From contig CATQJL010000223.1 in assembly GCA_958299035.1 (NCBI GenBank), positions 54,914,302 through 54,978,301 on the forward strand: DNA of 64,000 nucleotides. The letters are read 5' to 3'. Position 1 is the stretch's first letter, and each line of letters starts with the position of its first letter. Position numbers and translations under genes: made by a program. This DNA comes from Cylicocyclus nassatus. Taxonomy: Eukaryota; Nematoda; Chromadorea; Rhabditida; Strongylidae. Positions 21,786 to 36,106 of this stretch are shown here, in pieces. The notes beneath the pieces were generated by a model. It worked only from the letters and a program-made list of their open reading frames with translations. It was not told the origin of the DNA and ran no database searches.

Positions 21786-24407
21786 AATACTTCGTCATCG
21801 TCAAGAGGGCTTTGCGATGAGGACAGAATGGAAAACAGTTCTCAGCGATGCGAATGCGATCGGTGGTCCCGTGGTGTAGCGGTTAGCACTCAGGACTCTG
21901 AATCCTGCGACGTGAGTTCAAATCTCACCGGGACCTAGTCTTTTGCGCAAGGTCTCTAATACTTCGTCATTGTCAGGAGGGCTTTGCGATGAGGTTAGAA
22001 TGGAAAACCGTTCTCAGCGATGCGAATGCGATCGGTGGTCCCGTGGTGTAGCGGTTAGCACTCAGGACTCTGAATCCTGCGACGTGAGTTCAAATCTCAC
22101 AGGGACCTAGTCTTTTGCGCAAAGTCTTCAATACTTCGTCATCGTCAAGAGGGCTTTGCGATGAGGATAGAATGGAAAACCGTTCTCAGCGATGCGAATG
22201 CGATCGGTGGTCCCGTGGTGTAGCGGTTAGCACTCAGGACTCTGGATCCTGCGCAAGGTCTTCAATACTTCGCCATCGTCAAGAGGGCTTTGCGATGAGG
22301 ATAGAATGGAAAACTGTTCTCAGCGATGCGAATGCGATCGGTGGTCCCGTGGTGTAGCGGTTAGCACTCAGGACTCTGAATCCTGCGACGTGAGTTCAAA
22401 TCTCACCGGGACCTAGTCTTTTGCGCAAAGTCTTCAATATTTCGTCATCGTCAAGAGGGCTTTGCGATGAGGATAGAATGGAAAACAGTTCTCAGCGATG
22501 CGAATGCGATCGGTGGTCCCGTGGTGTAGCGGTTAGCGCAAGGTCTTCAATACTTCGTCATCGTCAAGAGGGCTTTGCGATGAGGACAGAATGGAAAACA
22601 GTTCTCAGCGATGCGAATGCGATCGGTGGTCCCGTGGTGTAGCGGTTAGCACTCAGGACTCTGAATCCTGCGACGTGAGTTCAAATCTCACCGGGACCTA
22701 GTCTTTTGCGCAAAGTCTTTAATACTTCGTCATTGTCAAGAGGGCTTTGCGATGAGGATAGAATGGAAAACAGTTCTCAGCGATGCGAATGCGATCGGTG
22801 GTCCCGTGGTGTAGCGGTTAGCACTCAGGACTCTGGATCCTGCGCAAGGTCTTCAATACTTCGCCATCGTCAAGAGGGCTTTGCGATGAGGATAGAATGG
22901 AAAACAGTTCTCAGCGATGCGAATGCGATCGGTGGTCCCGTGGTGTAGCGGTTAGCACTCAGGACTCTGAATCCTGCGACTTGAGTTCAAATCTCACCGG
23001 GACCTAGTCTTTTGCGCAAGGTCTCTAATACTTCGTCATTGTCAGGAGGGCTTTGCGATGAGGTTTGAATGGAAAACCGTTCTCAGCGATGCGAATGCGA
23101 TCGGTGGTCCCGTGGTGTAGCGGTTAGCACTCAGGACTCTGAATCCTGCGACGTGAGTTCAAATCTCACCGGGACCTAGTCTTTTGCGCAAAGTCTTCAA
23201 TACTTCGTCATCGTCAAGAGGGCTTTGCGATGAGGATAGAATGGAAAACAGTTCTCAGCGATGCGAATGCGATCGGTGGTCCCGTGGTGTAGCGGTTAGC
23301 ACTCAGGACTCTGAATCCTGCGACGTGAGTTCAAATCTCACCGGGACCTAGTCTTTTGCGCAAGGTCTCTAATACTTCGTCATTGTCAGGAGGGCTTTGC
23401 GATGAGGTTAGAATGGAAAACCGTTCTCAGCGATGCGAATGCGATCGGTGGTCCCGTGGTGTAGCGGTTAGCACTCAGGACTCTGAATCCTGCGACGTGA
23501 GTTCAAATCTCACCGGGACCTAGTCTTTTGCGCAAAGTCTTCAATACTTCGTCATCGTCAAGAGGGCTTTGCGATGAGGATAGAATGGAAAACAGTTCTC
23601 AGCGATGCGAATGCGATCGGTGGTCCCGTGGTGTAGCGGTTAGCACTCAGGACTCTGGATCCTGCGCAAGGTCTCTAATACTTCGTCATTGTCAGGAGGG
23701 CTTTGCGATGAGGTTAGAATGGAAAACCGTTCTCAGCGATGCGAATGCGATCGGTGGTCCCGTGGTGTAGCGGTTAGCACTCAGGACTCTGAATCCTGCG
23801 ACGTGAGTTCAAATCTCACCGGGACCTAGTCTTTTGCGCAAAGTCTTCAATACTTCGTCATCGTCAAGAGGGCTTTGCGATGAAGATAGAATGGAAAACA
23901 GTTCTCAGCGATGCGAATGCGATCGGTGGTCCCGTGGTGTAGCGGTTAGCACTCAGGACTCTGAATCCTGCGACGTGAGTTCAAATCTCACCGGGACCTA
24001 GTCTTTTGCGCAAGGTCTCTAATACTTCGTCATTGTCAGGAGGGCTTTGCGATGAGGTTAGAATGGAAAACCGTTCTCAGCGATGCGAATGCGATCGGTG
24101 GTCCCGTGGTGTAGCGGTTAGCACTCAGGACTCTGAATCCTGCGACGTGAGTTCAAATCTCACCGGGACCTAGTCTTTTGCGCAAAGTCTTCAATACTTC
24201 GTCATCGTCAAGAGGGCTTTGCGATGAGGATAGAATGGAAAACAGTTCTCAGCGATGCGAATGCGATCGGTGGTCCCGTGGTGTAGCGGTTAGCACTCAG
24301 GACTCTGGATCCTGCGCAAGGTCTTCAATACTTCGTCATCGTCAAGAGGGCTTTGCGATGAGGATAGAATGGAAAACAGTTCTCAGCGATGCGAATGCGA
24401 TCGGTTC

Positions 24408-27400
24408 GGTCCCGTGGTGTAGCGGTTAGCACTCAGGACTCTGAATCCTGCGACGTGAGTTCAAATCTCACAGGGACCTAGTCTTTTGCGCAAAGTCTTC
24501 AATACTTCGTCATCGTCAAGAGGGCTTTGCGATGAGGATAGAACGGAAAACCGTTCTCAGCGATGCGAATGCGATCGGTGGTCCCGTGGTGTAGCGGTTA
24601 GCACTCAGGACTCTGAATCCTGCGACGTGAGTTCAAATCTCACCGGGACCTAGTCTTTTGCGCAAAGTCTTCAATACTTCGTCATCGTCAAGAGGGCTTT
24701 GCGATGAGGATAGAATGGAAAACCGTTCTCAGCGATGCGAATGCGATCGGTGGTCCCGTGGTGTAGCGATAGCACTCAGGACTCTGGATCCTGCGCAAGG
24801 TCTTCAATACTTCGCCATCGTCAAGAGGACTTTGCGATGAGGATAGAATGGAAAACAGTTCTCAGCGATGCGAATGCGATCGGTGGTCCCGTGGTGTAGC
24901 GGTTAGCACTCAGGACTCTGAATCCTGCGACGTGAGTTCAAATCTCACCGGGACCTAGTCTTTTGCGCAAAGTCTTCAATACTTCGTCATCGTCAAGAGG
25001 GCTTTGCGATGAGGATAGAATGGAAAACAGTTCTCAGCGATGCGAATGCGATCGGTGGTCCCGTGGTGTAGCGGTTAGCACTCAGGACCTCTGGATCCTG
25101 CGCAAGGTCTTCAATACTTCGTCATCGTCAAGAGGGCTTTGCGATGAGGACAGAATGGAAAACAGTTCTCAGCGATGCGAATGCGATCGGTGGTCCCGTG
25201 GTGTAGCGGTTAGCACTCAGGACTCTGAATCCTGCGACGTGAGTTCAAATCTCACCGGGACCTAGTCTTTTGCGCAAGGTCTCTAATACTTCGTCATTGT
25301 CAGGAGGGCTTTGCGATGAGGTTAGAATGGAAAACCGTTCTCAGCGATGCGAATGCGATCGGTGGTCCCGTGGTGTAGCGGTTAGCACTCAGGACTCTGA
25401 ATCCTGCGACGTGAGTTCAAATCTCACCGGGACCTAGTCTTTTGCGCAAAGTCTTCAATACTTCGTCATCGTCAAGAGGGCTTTGCGATGAGGATAGAAT
25501 GGAAAACAGTTCTCAGCGATGCGAATGCGATCGGTGGTCCCGTGGTGTAGCGGTTAGCACTCAGGACTCTGAATCCTGCGACGTGAGTTCAAATCTCACC
25601 GGGACCTAGTCTTTTGCGCAAGGTCTCTAATACTTCGTCATTGTCAGGAGGGCTTTGCGATGAGGTTAGAATGGAAAACCGTTCTCAGCGATGCGAATGC
25701 GATCGGTGGTCCCGTGGTGTAGCGGTTAGCACTCAGGACTCTGAATCCTGCGACGTGAGTTCAAATCTCACCGGGACCTAGTCTTTTGCGCAAAGTCTTC
25801 AATACTTCGTCATCGTCAAGAGGGCTTTGCGATGAGGATAGAATGGAAAACAGTTCTCAGCGATGCGAATGCGATCGGTGGTCCCGTGGTGTAGCGGTTA
25901 GCACTCAGGACTCTGGATCCTGCGCAAGGTCTTCAATACTTCGTCATCGTCAAGAGGGCTTTGCGATGAGGATAGAATGGAAAACAGTTCTCAGCGATGC
26001 GAATGCGATCGGTTCGGTCCCGTGGTGTAGCGGTTAGCACTCAGGACTCTGAATCCTGCGACGTGAGTTCAAATCTCACAGGGACCTAGTCTTTTGCGCA
26101 AAGTCTTCAATACTTCGTCATCGTCAAGAGGGCTTTGCGATGAGGATAGAATGGAAAACCGTTCTCAGCGATGCGAATGCGATCGGTGGTCCCGTGGTGT
26201 AGCGATAGCACTCAGGACTCTGGATCCTGCGCAAGGTCTTCAATACTTCGCCATCGTCAAGAGGACTTTGCGATGAGGATAGAATGGAAAACAGTTCTCA
26301 GCGATGCGAATGCGATCGGTGGTCCCGTGGTGTAGCGGTTAGCACTCAGGACTCTGAATCCTGCGACGTGAGTTCAAATCTCACCGGGACCTAGTCTTTT
26401 GCGCAAAGTCTTCAATACTTCGTCATCGTCAAGAGGGCTTTGCGATGAGGATAGAATGGAAAACAGTTCTCAGCGATGCGAATGCGATCGGTGGTCCCGT
26501 GGTGTAGCGGTTAGCACTCAGGACCTCTGGATCCTGCGCAAGGTCTTCAATACTTCGTCATCGTCAAGAGGGCTTTGCGATGAGGACAGAATGGAAAACA
26601 GTTCTCAGCGATGCGAATGCGATCGGTGGTCCCGTGGTGTAGCGGTTAGCACTCAGGACTCTGAATCCTGCGACGTGAGTTCAAATCTCACCGGGACCTA
26701 GTCTTTTGCGCAAGGTCTCTAATACTTCGTCATTGTCAGGAGGGCTTTGCGATGAGGTTAGAATGGAAAACCGTTCTCAGCGATGCGAATGCGATCGGTG
26801 GTCCCGTGGTGTAGCGGTTAGCACTCAGGACTCTGAATCCTGCGACGTGAGTTCAAATCTCACCGGGACCTAGTCTTTTGCGCAAAGTCTTCAATACTTC
26901 GTCATCGTCAAGAGGGCTTTGCGATGAGGATAGAATGGAAAACAGTTCTCAGCGATGCGAATGCGATCGGTGGTCCCGTGGTGTAGCGGTTAGCACTCAG
27001 GACTCTGGATCCTGCGCAAGGTCTTCAATACTTCGTCATCGTCAAGAGGGCTTTGCGATGAGGATAGAATGGAAAACAGTTCTCAGCGATGCGAATGCGA
27101 TCGGTTCGGTCCCGTGGTGTAGCGGTTAGCACTCAGGACTCTGAATCCTGCGACGTGAGTTCAAATCTCACAGGGACCTAGTCTTTTGCGCAAAGTCTTC
27201 AATACTTCGTCATCGTCAAGAGGGCTTTGCGATGAGGATAGAATGGAAAACCGTTCTCAGCGATGCGAATGCGATCGGTGGCCCCGTGGTGTAGCGATAG
27301 CACTCAGGACTCTGGATCCTGCGCAAGGTCTTCAATACTTCGCCATCGTCAAGAGGACTTTGCGATGAGGAAAGAATGGAAAACAGTTCTCAGCGATGCG

Positions 27401-30400
27401 AATGCGATCGGTGGTCCCGTGGTGTAGCGGTTAGCACTCAGGACTCTGAATCCTGCGACGTGAGTTCAAATCTCACCGGGACCTAGTCTTTTGCGCAAAG
27501 TCTTCAATACTTCGTCATCGTCAAGAGGGCTTTGCGATGAGGATAGAATGGAAAACCGTTCTCAGCGATGCGAATGCGATCGGTGGTCCCGTGGTGTAGC
27601 GGTTAGCACTCAGGACCTCTGGATCCTGCGCAAGGTCTTCAATACTTCGTCATCGTCAAGAGGGCTTTGCGATGAGGACAGAATGGAAAACAGTTCTCAG
27701 CGATGCGAATGCGATCGGTGGTCCCGTGGTGTGGCGGTTAGCACTCAGGACTCTGAATCCTGCGACGTGAGTTCAAATCTCACCGGGACCTAGTCTTTTG
27801 CGCAAAGTCTTCAATACTTCGTCATCGTCAAGAGGGCTTTGCGATGAGGATAGAATGGAAAACAGTTCTCAGCGATGCGAATGCGATCGGTGGTCCCGTG
27901 GTGTAGCGGTTAGCACTCAGGACTCTGGATCCTGCGCAAGGTCTTCAATACTTCGCCATCGTCAAGAGGGCTTTGCGATGAGGATAGAATGGAAAACAGT
28001 TCTCAGCGATGCGAATGCGATCGGTGGTCCCGTGGTGTAGCGGTTAGCACTCAGGACTCTGTATCCTGCGCAAGGTCTCCAATACTTCGTCATTGTCAGG
28101 AGGGCTTTGCGATGAGGATAGAATGGAAAACCGTTCTCAGCGATGCGAATGCGATCGGTGGTCCCGTGGTGTGGCGGTTAGCACTCAGGACTCTGAATCC
28201 TGCGACGTGAGTTCAAATCTCACCGGGACCTAGTCTTTTGCGCAAAGTCTTCAATACTTCGTCATCGTCAAGAGGGCTTTGCGATGAGGATAGAATGGAA
28301 AACAGTTCTCAGCGATGCGAATGCGATCGGTGGTCCCGTGGTGTAGCGGTTAGCACTCAGGACTCTGGATCCTGCGCAAGGTCTTCAATACTTCGCCATC
28401 GTCAAGAGGGCTTTGCGATGAGGATAGAATGGAAAACAGTTCTCAGCGATGCGAATGCGATCGGTGGTCCCGTGGTGTAGCGGTTAGCACTCAGGACTCT
28501 GAATCCTGCGACGTGAGTTCAAATCTCACAGGGACCTAGTCTTTTGCGCGAAGTCTTCAATACTTCGTCATCGTCAAGAGGGCTTTGCGATGAGGATAGA
28601 ATGGAAAACCGTTCTCAGCGATGCGAATGCGATCGGTGGTCCCGTGGTGTAGCGGTTAGCACTCAGGACTCTGAATCCTGCGACGTGAGTTCAAATCTCA
28701 CCGGGACCTAGTCTTTTGCGCAAAGTCTTCAATACTTCGTCATCGTCAAGAGGGCTTTGCGATGAGGATAGAATGGAAAACCGTTCTCAGCGATGCGAAT
28801 GCGATCGGTGGTCCCGTGGTGTAGCGGTTAGCACTCAGGACCTCTGGATCCTGCGCAAGGTCTTCAATACTTCGTCATCGTCAAGAGGGCTTTGCGATGA
28901 GGACAGAATGGAAAACAGTTCTCAGCGATGCGAATGCGATCGGTGGTCCCGTGGTGTAGCGGTTAGCACTCAGGACTCTGAATCCTGCGACGTGAGTTCA
29001 AATCTCACCGGGACCTAGTCTTTTGCGCAAGGTCTCTAATACTTCGTCATTGTCAGGAGGGCTTTGCGATGAGGTTAGAATGGAAAACCGTTCTCAGCGA
29101 TGCGAATGCGATCGGTGGTCCCGTGGTGTGGCGGTTAGCACTCAGGACTCTGAATCCTGCGACGTGAGTTCAAATCTCACCGGGACCTAGTCTTTTGCGC
29201 AAAGTCTTCAATACTTCGTCATCGTCAAGAGGGCTTTGCGATGAGGAAAGAATGGAAAACAGTTCTCAGCGATGCGAATGCGATCGGTGGTCCCGTGGTG
29301 TAGCGGTTAGCACTCAGGACTCTGGATCCTGCGCAAGGTCTTCAATACTTCGCCATCGTCAAGAGGGCTTTGCGATGAGGATAGAATGGAAAACAGTTCT
29401 CAGCGATGCGAATGCGATCGGTGGTCCCGTGGTGTAGCGGTTAGCACTCAGGACTCTGTATCCTGCGCAAGGTCTCCAATACTTCGTCATTTTCAGGAGG
29501 GCTTTGCGATGAGGATAGAATGGAAAACCGTTCTCAGCGATGCGAATGCGATCGGTGGTCCCGTGGTGTGGCGGTTAGCACTCAGGACTCTGAATCCTGC
29601 GACGTGAGTTCAAATCTCACCGGGACCTAGTCTTTTGCGCAAAGTCTTCAATACTTCGTCATCGTCAAGAGGGCTTTGCGATGAGGATAGAATGGAAAAC
29701 AGTTCTCAGCGATGCGAATGCGATCGGTGGTCCCGTGGTGTAGCGGTTAGCACTCAGGACTCTGAATCCTGCGACGTGAGTTCAAATCTCACAGGGACCT
29801 AGTCTTTTGCGCGAAGTCTTCAATACTTCGTCATCGTCAAGAGGGCTTTGCGATGAGGATAGAATGGAAAACCGTTCTCAGCGATGCGAATGCGATCGGT
29901 GGTCCCGTGGTGTAGCGGTTAGCACTCAGGACTCTGAATCCTGCGACGTGAGTTCAAATCTCACCGGGACCTAGTCTTTTGCGCAAAGTCTTCAATACTT
30001 CGTCATCGTCAAGAGGGCTTTGCGATGAGGATAGAATGGAAAACAGTTCTCAGCGATGCGAATGCGATCGGTGGTCCCGTGGTGTAGCGGTTAGCACTCA
30101 GGACTCTGGATCCTGCGCAAGGTCTTCAATACTTCGCCATCGTCAAGAGGGCTTTGCGATGAGGATAGAATGGAAAACTGTTCTCAGCGATGCGAATGCG
30201 ATCGGTGGTCCCGTGGTGTAGCGGTTAGCACTCAGGACTCTGAATCCTGCGACGTGAGTTCAAATCTCACCGGGACCTAGTCTTTTGCGCAAAGTCTTCA
30301 ATATTTCGTCATCGTCAAGAGGGCTTTGCGATGAGGATAGAATGGAAAACAGTTCTCAGCGATGCGAATGCGATCGGTGGTCCCGTGGTGTAGCGGTTAG

Positions 30401-33400
30401 CGCAAGGTCTTCAATACTTCGTCATCGTCAAGAGGGCTTTGCGATGAGGACAGAATGGAAAACAGTTCTCAGCGATGCGAATGCGATCGGTGGTCCCGTG
30501 GTGTAGCGGTTAGCACTCAGGACTCTGAATCCTGCGACGTGAGTTCAAATCTCACCGGGACCTAGTCTTTTGCGCAAAGTCTTTAATACTTCGTCATTGT
30601 CAAGAGGGCTTTGCGATGAGGACAGAATGGAAAACAGTTCTCAGCGATGCGAATGCGATCGGTGGTCCCGTGGTGTAGCGGTTAGCACTCAGGACTCTGA
30701 ATCCTGCGACGTGAGTTCAAATCTCACCGGGACCTAGTCTTTTGCGCAAAGTCTTCAATACTTCGTCATCGTCAAGAGGGCTTTGCGATGAGGATAGAAT
30801 GGAAAACAGTTCTCAGCGATGCGAATGCGATCGGTGGTCCCGTGGTGTAGCGGTTAGCACTCAGGACTCTGAATCCTGCGACGTGAGTTCAAATCTCACA
30901 GGGACCTAGTCTTTTGCGCGAAGTCTTCAATACTTCGTCATCGTCAAGAGGGCTTTGCGATGAGGATAGAATGGAAAACCGTTCTCAGCGATGCGAATGC
31001 GATCGGTGGTCCCGTGGTGTAGCGGTTAGCACTCAGGACTCTGAATCCTGCGACGTGAGTTCAAATCTCACCGGGACCTAGTCTTTTGCGCAAAGTCTTC
31101 AATACTTCGTCATCGTCAAGAGGGCTTTGCGATGAGGATAGAATGGAAAACCGTTCTCAGCGATGCGAATGCGATCGGTGGTCCCGTGGTGTAGCGGTTA
31201 GCACTCAGGACTCTGGATCCTGCGCAAGGTCTTCAATACTTCGCCATCGTCAAGAGGGCTTTGCGATGAGGATAGAATGGAAAACTGTTCTCAGCGATGC
31301 GAATGCGATCGGTGGTCCCGTGGTGTAGCGGTTAGCACTCAGGACTCTGAATCCTGCGACGTGAGTTCAAATCTCACCGGGACCTAGTCTTTTGCGCAAA
31401 GTCTTCAATATTTCGTCATCGTCAAGAGGGCTTTGCGATGAGGATAGAATGGAAAACAGTTCTCAGCGATGCGAATGCGATCGGTGGTCCCGTGGTGTAG
31501 CGGTTAGCGCAAGGTCTTCAATACTTCGTCATCGTCAAGAGGGCTTTGCGATGAGGACAGAATGGAAAACAGTTCTCAGCGATGCGAATGCGATCGGTGG
31601 TCCCGTGGTGTAGCGGTTAGCACTCAGGACTCTGAATCCTGCGACGTGAGTTCAAATCTCACCGGGACCTAGTCTTTTGCGCAAAGTCTTTAATACTTCG
31701 TCATTGTCAAGAGGGCTTTGCGATGAGGATAGAATGGAAAACAGTTCTCAGCGATGCGAATGCGATCGGTGGTCCCGTGGTGTAGCGGTTAGCACTCAGG
31801 ACTCTGGATCCTGCGCAAGGTCTTCAATACTTCGCCATCGTCAAGAGGGCTTTGCGATGAGGATAGAATGGAAAACAGTTCTCAGCGATGCGAATGCGAT
31901 CGGTGGTCCCGTGGTGTAGCGGTTAGCACTCAGGACTCTGAATCCTGCGACGTGAGTTCAAATCTCACCGGGACCTAGTCTTTTGCGCAAGGTCTCTAAT
32001 ACTTCGTCATTGTCAGGAGGGCTTTGCGATGAGGTTAGAATGGAAAACCGTTCTCAGCGATGCGAATGCGATCGGTGGTCCCGTGGTGTAGCGGTTAGCA
32101 CTCAGGACTCTGAATCCTGCGACGTGAGTTCAAATCTCACCGGGACCTAGTCTTTTGCGCAAAGTCTTCAATACTTCGTCATCGTCAAGAGGGCTTTGCG
32201 ATGAGGATAGAATGGAAAACAGTTCTCAGCGATGCGAATGCGATCGGTGGTCCCGTGGTGTAGCGGTTAGCACTCAGGACTCTGAATCCTGCGACGTGAG
32301 TTCAAATCTCACAGGGACCTAGTCTTTTGCGCGAAGTCTTCAATACTTCGTCATCGTCAAGAGGGCTTTGCGATGAGGATAGAATGGAAAACCGTTCTCA
32401 GCGATGCGAATGCGATCGGTGGTCCCGTGGTGTAGCGGTTAGCACTCAGGACTCTGAATCCTGCGACGTGAGTTCAAATCTCACCGGGACCTAGTCTTTT
32501 GCGCAAAGTCTTCAATACTTCGTCATCGTCAAGAGGGCTTTGCGATGAGGATAGAATGGAAAACTGTTCTCAGCGATGCGAATGCGATCGGTGGTCCCGT
32601 GGTGTAGCGGTTAGCACTCAGGACTCTGAATCCTGCGACGTGAGTTCAAATCTCACAGGGACCTAGTCTTTTGCGCGAAGTCTTCAATACTTCGTCATCG
32701 TCAAGAGGGCTTTGCGATGAGGATAGAATGGAAAACCGTTCTCAGCGATGCGAATGCGATCGGTGGTCCCGTGGTGTAGCGGTTAGCACTCAGGACTCTG
32801 AATCCTGCGACGTGAGTTCAAATCTCACCGGGACCTAGTCTTTTGCGCAAAGTCTTCAATATTTCGTCATCGTCAAGAGGGCTTTGCGATGAGGATAGAA
32901 TGGAAAACAGTTCTCAGCGATGCGAATGCGATCGGTGGTCCCGTGGTGTAGCGGTTAGCGCAAGGTCTTCAATACTTCGTCATCGTCAAGAGGGCTTTGC
33001 GATGAGGACAGAATGGAAAACAGTTCTCAGCGATGCGAATGCGATCGGTGGTCCCGTGGTGTAGCGGTTAGCACTCAGGACTCTGAATCCTGCGACGTGA
33101 GTTCAAATCTCACCGGGACCTAGTCTTTTGCGCAAAGTCTTTAATACTTCGTCATTGTCAAGAGGGCTTTGCGATGAGGATAGAATGGAAAACAGTTCTC
33201 AGCGATGCGAATGCGATCGGTGGTCCCGTGGTGTAGCGGTTAGCACTCAGGACTCTGGATCCTGCGCAAGGTCTTCAATACTTCGCCATCGTCAAGAGGG
33301 CTTTGCGATGAGGATAGAATGGAAAACAGTTCTCAGCGATGCGAATGCGATCGGTGGTCCCGTGGTGTAGCGGTTAGCACTCAGGACTCTGAATCCTGCG

Positions 33401-33943
33401 ACGTGAGTTCAAATCTCACCGGGACCTAGTCTTTTGCGCAAGGTCTCTAATACTTCGTCATTGTCAGGAGGGCTTTGCGATGAGGTTAGAATGGAAAACC
33501 GTTCTCAGCGATGCGAATGCGATCGGTGGTCCCGTGGTGTAGCGGTTAGCACTCAGGACTCTGAATCCTGCGACGTGAGTTCAAATCTCACCGGGACCTA
33601 GTCTTTTGCGCAAAGTCTTCAATACTTCGTCATCGTCAAGAGGGCTTTGCGATGAGGATAGAATGGAAAACAGTTCTCAGCGATGCGAATGCGATCGGTG
33701 GTCCCGTGGTGTAGCGGTTAGCACTCAGGACTCTGAATCCTGCGACGTGAGTTCAAATCTCACCGGGACCTAGTCTTTTGCGCAAGGTCTCTAATACTTC
33801 GTCATTGTCAGGAGGGCTTTGCGATGAGGTTAGAATGGAAAACCAATCTCAGCGATGCGAATGCGATCGGTGGTCCCGTGGTGTAGCGGTTAGCACTCAG
33901 GACTCTGAATCCTGCGACGTGAGTTCAAATCTCACCGGGACCT
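24408..33943 (+). tRNA. array block 3: 40 full-length tRNA-Gln genes
   Basis: Full-length copies start at 24408, 24580, 24885, 25192, 25364, 25536, 25708, 26016, 26321, 26628, 26800, 27108, 27413, 27720, 28160, 28466, 28638, 28945, 29117, 29557, 29729, 29901, 30207, 30492, 30664, 30836, 31008, 31314, 31599, 31905, 32077, 32249, 32421, 32593, 32765, 33050, 33356, 33528, 33700 and 33872. A66 copies: 24408, 26016, 27108, 28466, 29729, 30836, 32249 and 32593. In several A66 units the following spacer reads GCGCGAAGTC instead of GCGCAAAGTC. The four-copy stretch 32077-32593 has almost no truncated units. Confidence 0.95.
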
Positions 33944-36034
33944 AGTCTTTTGCGCAAAGTCTTCAATACTTCGTCATCGTCAAGAGGGCTTTGCGATGAG
34001 GATAGAATGGAAAACAGTTCTCAGCGATGCGAATGCGATCGGTGGTCCCGTGGTGTAGCGGTTAGCACTCAGGACTCTGGATCCTGCGCAAGGTCTTCAA
34101 TACTTCGTCATCGTCAAGAGGGCTTTGCGATGAGGATAGAATGGAAAACAGTTCTCAGCGATGCGAATGCGATCGGTTCGGTCCCGTGGTGTAGCGGTTA
34201 GCACTCAGGACTCTGAATCCTGCGACGTGAGTTCAAATCTCACAGGGACCTAGTCTTTTGCGCAAAGTCTTCAATACTTCGTCATCGTCAAGAGGGCTTT
34301 GCGATGAGGATAGAATGGAAAACCGTTCTCAGCGATGCGAATGCGATCGGTGGTCCCGTGGTGTAGCGGTTAGCACTCAGGACTCTGAATCCTGCGACGT
34401 GAGTTCAAATCTCACCGGGACCTAGTCTTTTGCGCAAAGTCTTCAATACTTCGTCATCGTCAAGAGGGCTTTGCGATGAGGATAGAATGGAAAACAGTTC
34501 TCAGCGATGCGAATGCGATCGGTGGTCCCGTGGTGTAGCGGTTAGCACTCAGGACTCTGGATCCTGCGCAAGGTCTTCAATACTTCGTCATCGTCAAGAG
34601 GGCTTTGCGATGAGGATAGAATGGAAAACAGTTCTCAGCGATGCGAATGCGATCGGTTCGGTCCCGTGGTGTAGCGGTTAGCACTCAGGACTCTGAATCC
34701 TGCGACGTGAGTTCAAATCTCACAGGGACCTAGTCTTTTGCGCAAAGTCTTCAATACTTCGTCATCGTCAAGAGGGCTTTGCGATGAGGATAGAATGGAA
34801 AACCGTTCTCAGCGATGCGAATGCGATCGGTGGTCCCGTGGTGTAGCGGTTAGCACTCAGGACTCTGAATCCTGCGACGTGAGTTCAAATCTCACCGGGA
34901 CCTAGTCTTTTGCGCAAAGTCTTCAATACTTCGTCATCGTCAAGAGGGCTTTGCGATGAGGATAGAATGGAAAACCGTTCTCAGCGATGCGAATGCGATC
35001 GGTGGTCCCGTGGTGTAGCGGTTAGCACTCAGGACTCTGAATCCTGCGACGTGAGTTCAAATCTCACCGGGACCTAGTCTTTTGCGCAAAGTCTTTAATA
35101 CTTCGTCATTGTCAAGAGGGCTTTGCGATGAGGATAGAATGGAAAACAGTTCTCAGCGATGCGAATGCGATCGTTGGTCCCGTGGTGTAGCGGTTAGCAC
35201 TCAGGACTCTGGATCCTGCGCAAGGTCTTCAATACTTCGTCATCGTCAAGAGGGCTTTGCGATGAGGATAGAATGGAAAACAGTTCTCAGCGATGCGAAT
35301 GCGATCGGTGGTCCCGTGGTGTAGCGGTTAGCACTCAGGACTCTGAATCGTGCGACGTGAGTTCAAATCTCACCGGGACCTAGTCTTTTGCGCAAGGTCT
35401 CTAATACTTCGTCATTGTCAGGAGGGCTTTGCGATGAGGTTAGAATGGAAAACCGTTCTCAGCGATGCGAATGCGATCGGTGGTCCCGTGGTGTAGCGGT
35501 TAGCACTCAGGACTCTGGATCCTGCGCAAGGTCTTCAATACTTCGCCATCGTCAAGAGGGCTTTGCGATGAGGATAGAATGGAAAACTGTTCTCAGCGAT
35601 GCGAATGCGATCGGTGGTCCCGTGGTGTAGCGGTTAGCACTCAGGACTCTGAATCCTGCGACGTGAGTTCAAATCTCACCGGGACCTAGTCTTTTGCGCA
35701 AAGTCTTCAATATTTCGTCATCGTCAAGAGGGCTTTGCGATGAGGATAGAATGGAAAACAGTTCTCAGCGATGCGAATGCGATCGGTGGTCCCGTGGTGT
35801 AGCGGTTAGCGCAAGGTCTTCAATACTTCGTCATCGTCAAGAGGGCTTTGCGATGAGGACAGAATGGAAAACAGTTCTCAGCGATGCGAATGCGATCGGT
35901 GGTCCCGTGGTGTAGCGGTTAGCACTCAGGACTCTGGATCCTGCGCAAGGTCTTCAATACTTCGCCATCGTCAAGAGGGCTTTGCGATGAGGATAGAATG
36001 GAAAACAGTTCTCAGCGATGCGAATGCGATCGGT

Positions 36035-36106
36035 GGTCCCGTGGTGTAGCGGTTAGCACTCAGGACTTTGAATCCTGCGACGTGAGTTCAAATCTCACCG
36101 GGACCT
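36035..36106 (+). tRNA. tRNA-Gln (UUG), anticodon-switched copy
   Basis: The anticodon loop reads CTTTGAA instead of CTCTGAA, so position 34 is T and the anticodon becomes UUG, which reads CAA. The rest of the cloverleaf is fully paired. The base after the gene also differs (CCTACTCTTTT). The amino acid stays glutamine, so glutaminyl-tRNA synthetase would probably still charge it, although the body is that of the CUG isoacceptor. Confidence 0.93.

Larger units (their letters stand above)
15155..24171 (+). tRNA. array block 2: 37 full-length tRNA-Gln genes
   Basis: Full-length copies start at 15155, 15327, 15633, 15805, 16245, 16417, 16589, 16895, 17201, 17373, 17679, 17964, 18270, 18442, 18614, 18786, 19360, 19666, 19951, 20257, 20429, 20601, 20773, 21081, 21253, 21558, 21865, 22037, 22343, 22628, 22934, 23106, 23278, 23450, 23756, 23928 and 24100. 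A66 copies: 15155, 15327, 15633, 16417, 16589, 17201, 17373, 19360, 21081 and 22037. The 113-bp unit first appears here (truncated starts 17851, 19838, 22515). The copy at 22934 has T49 (T49-C65 mismatch). The segment around 17.4-18.3 kb recurs at +1987 and again a further +2677. Confidence 0.95.
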
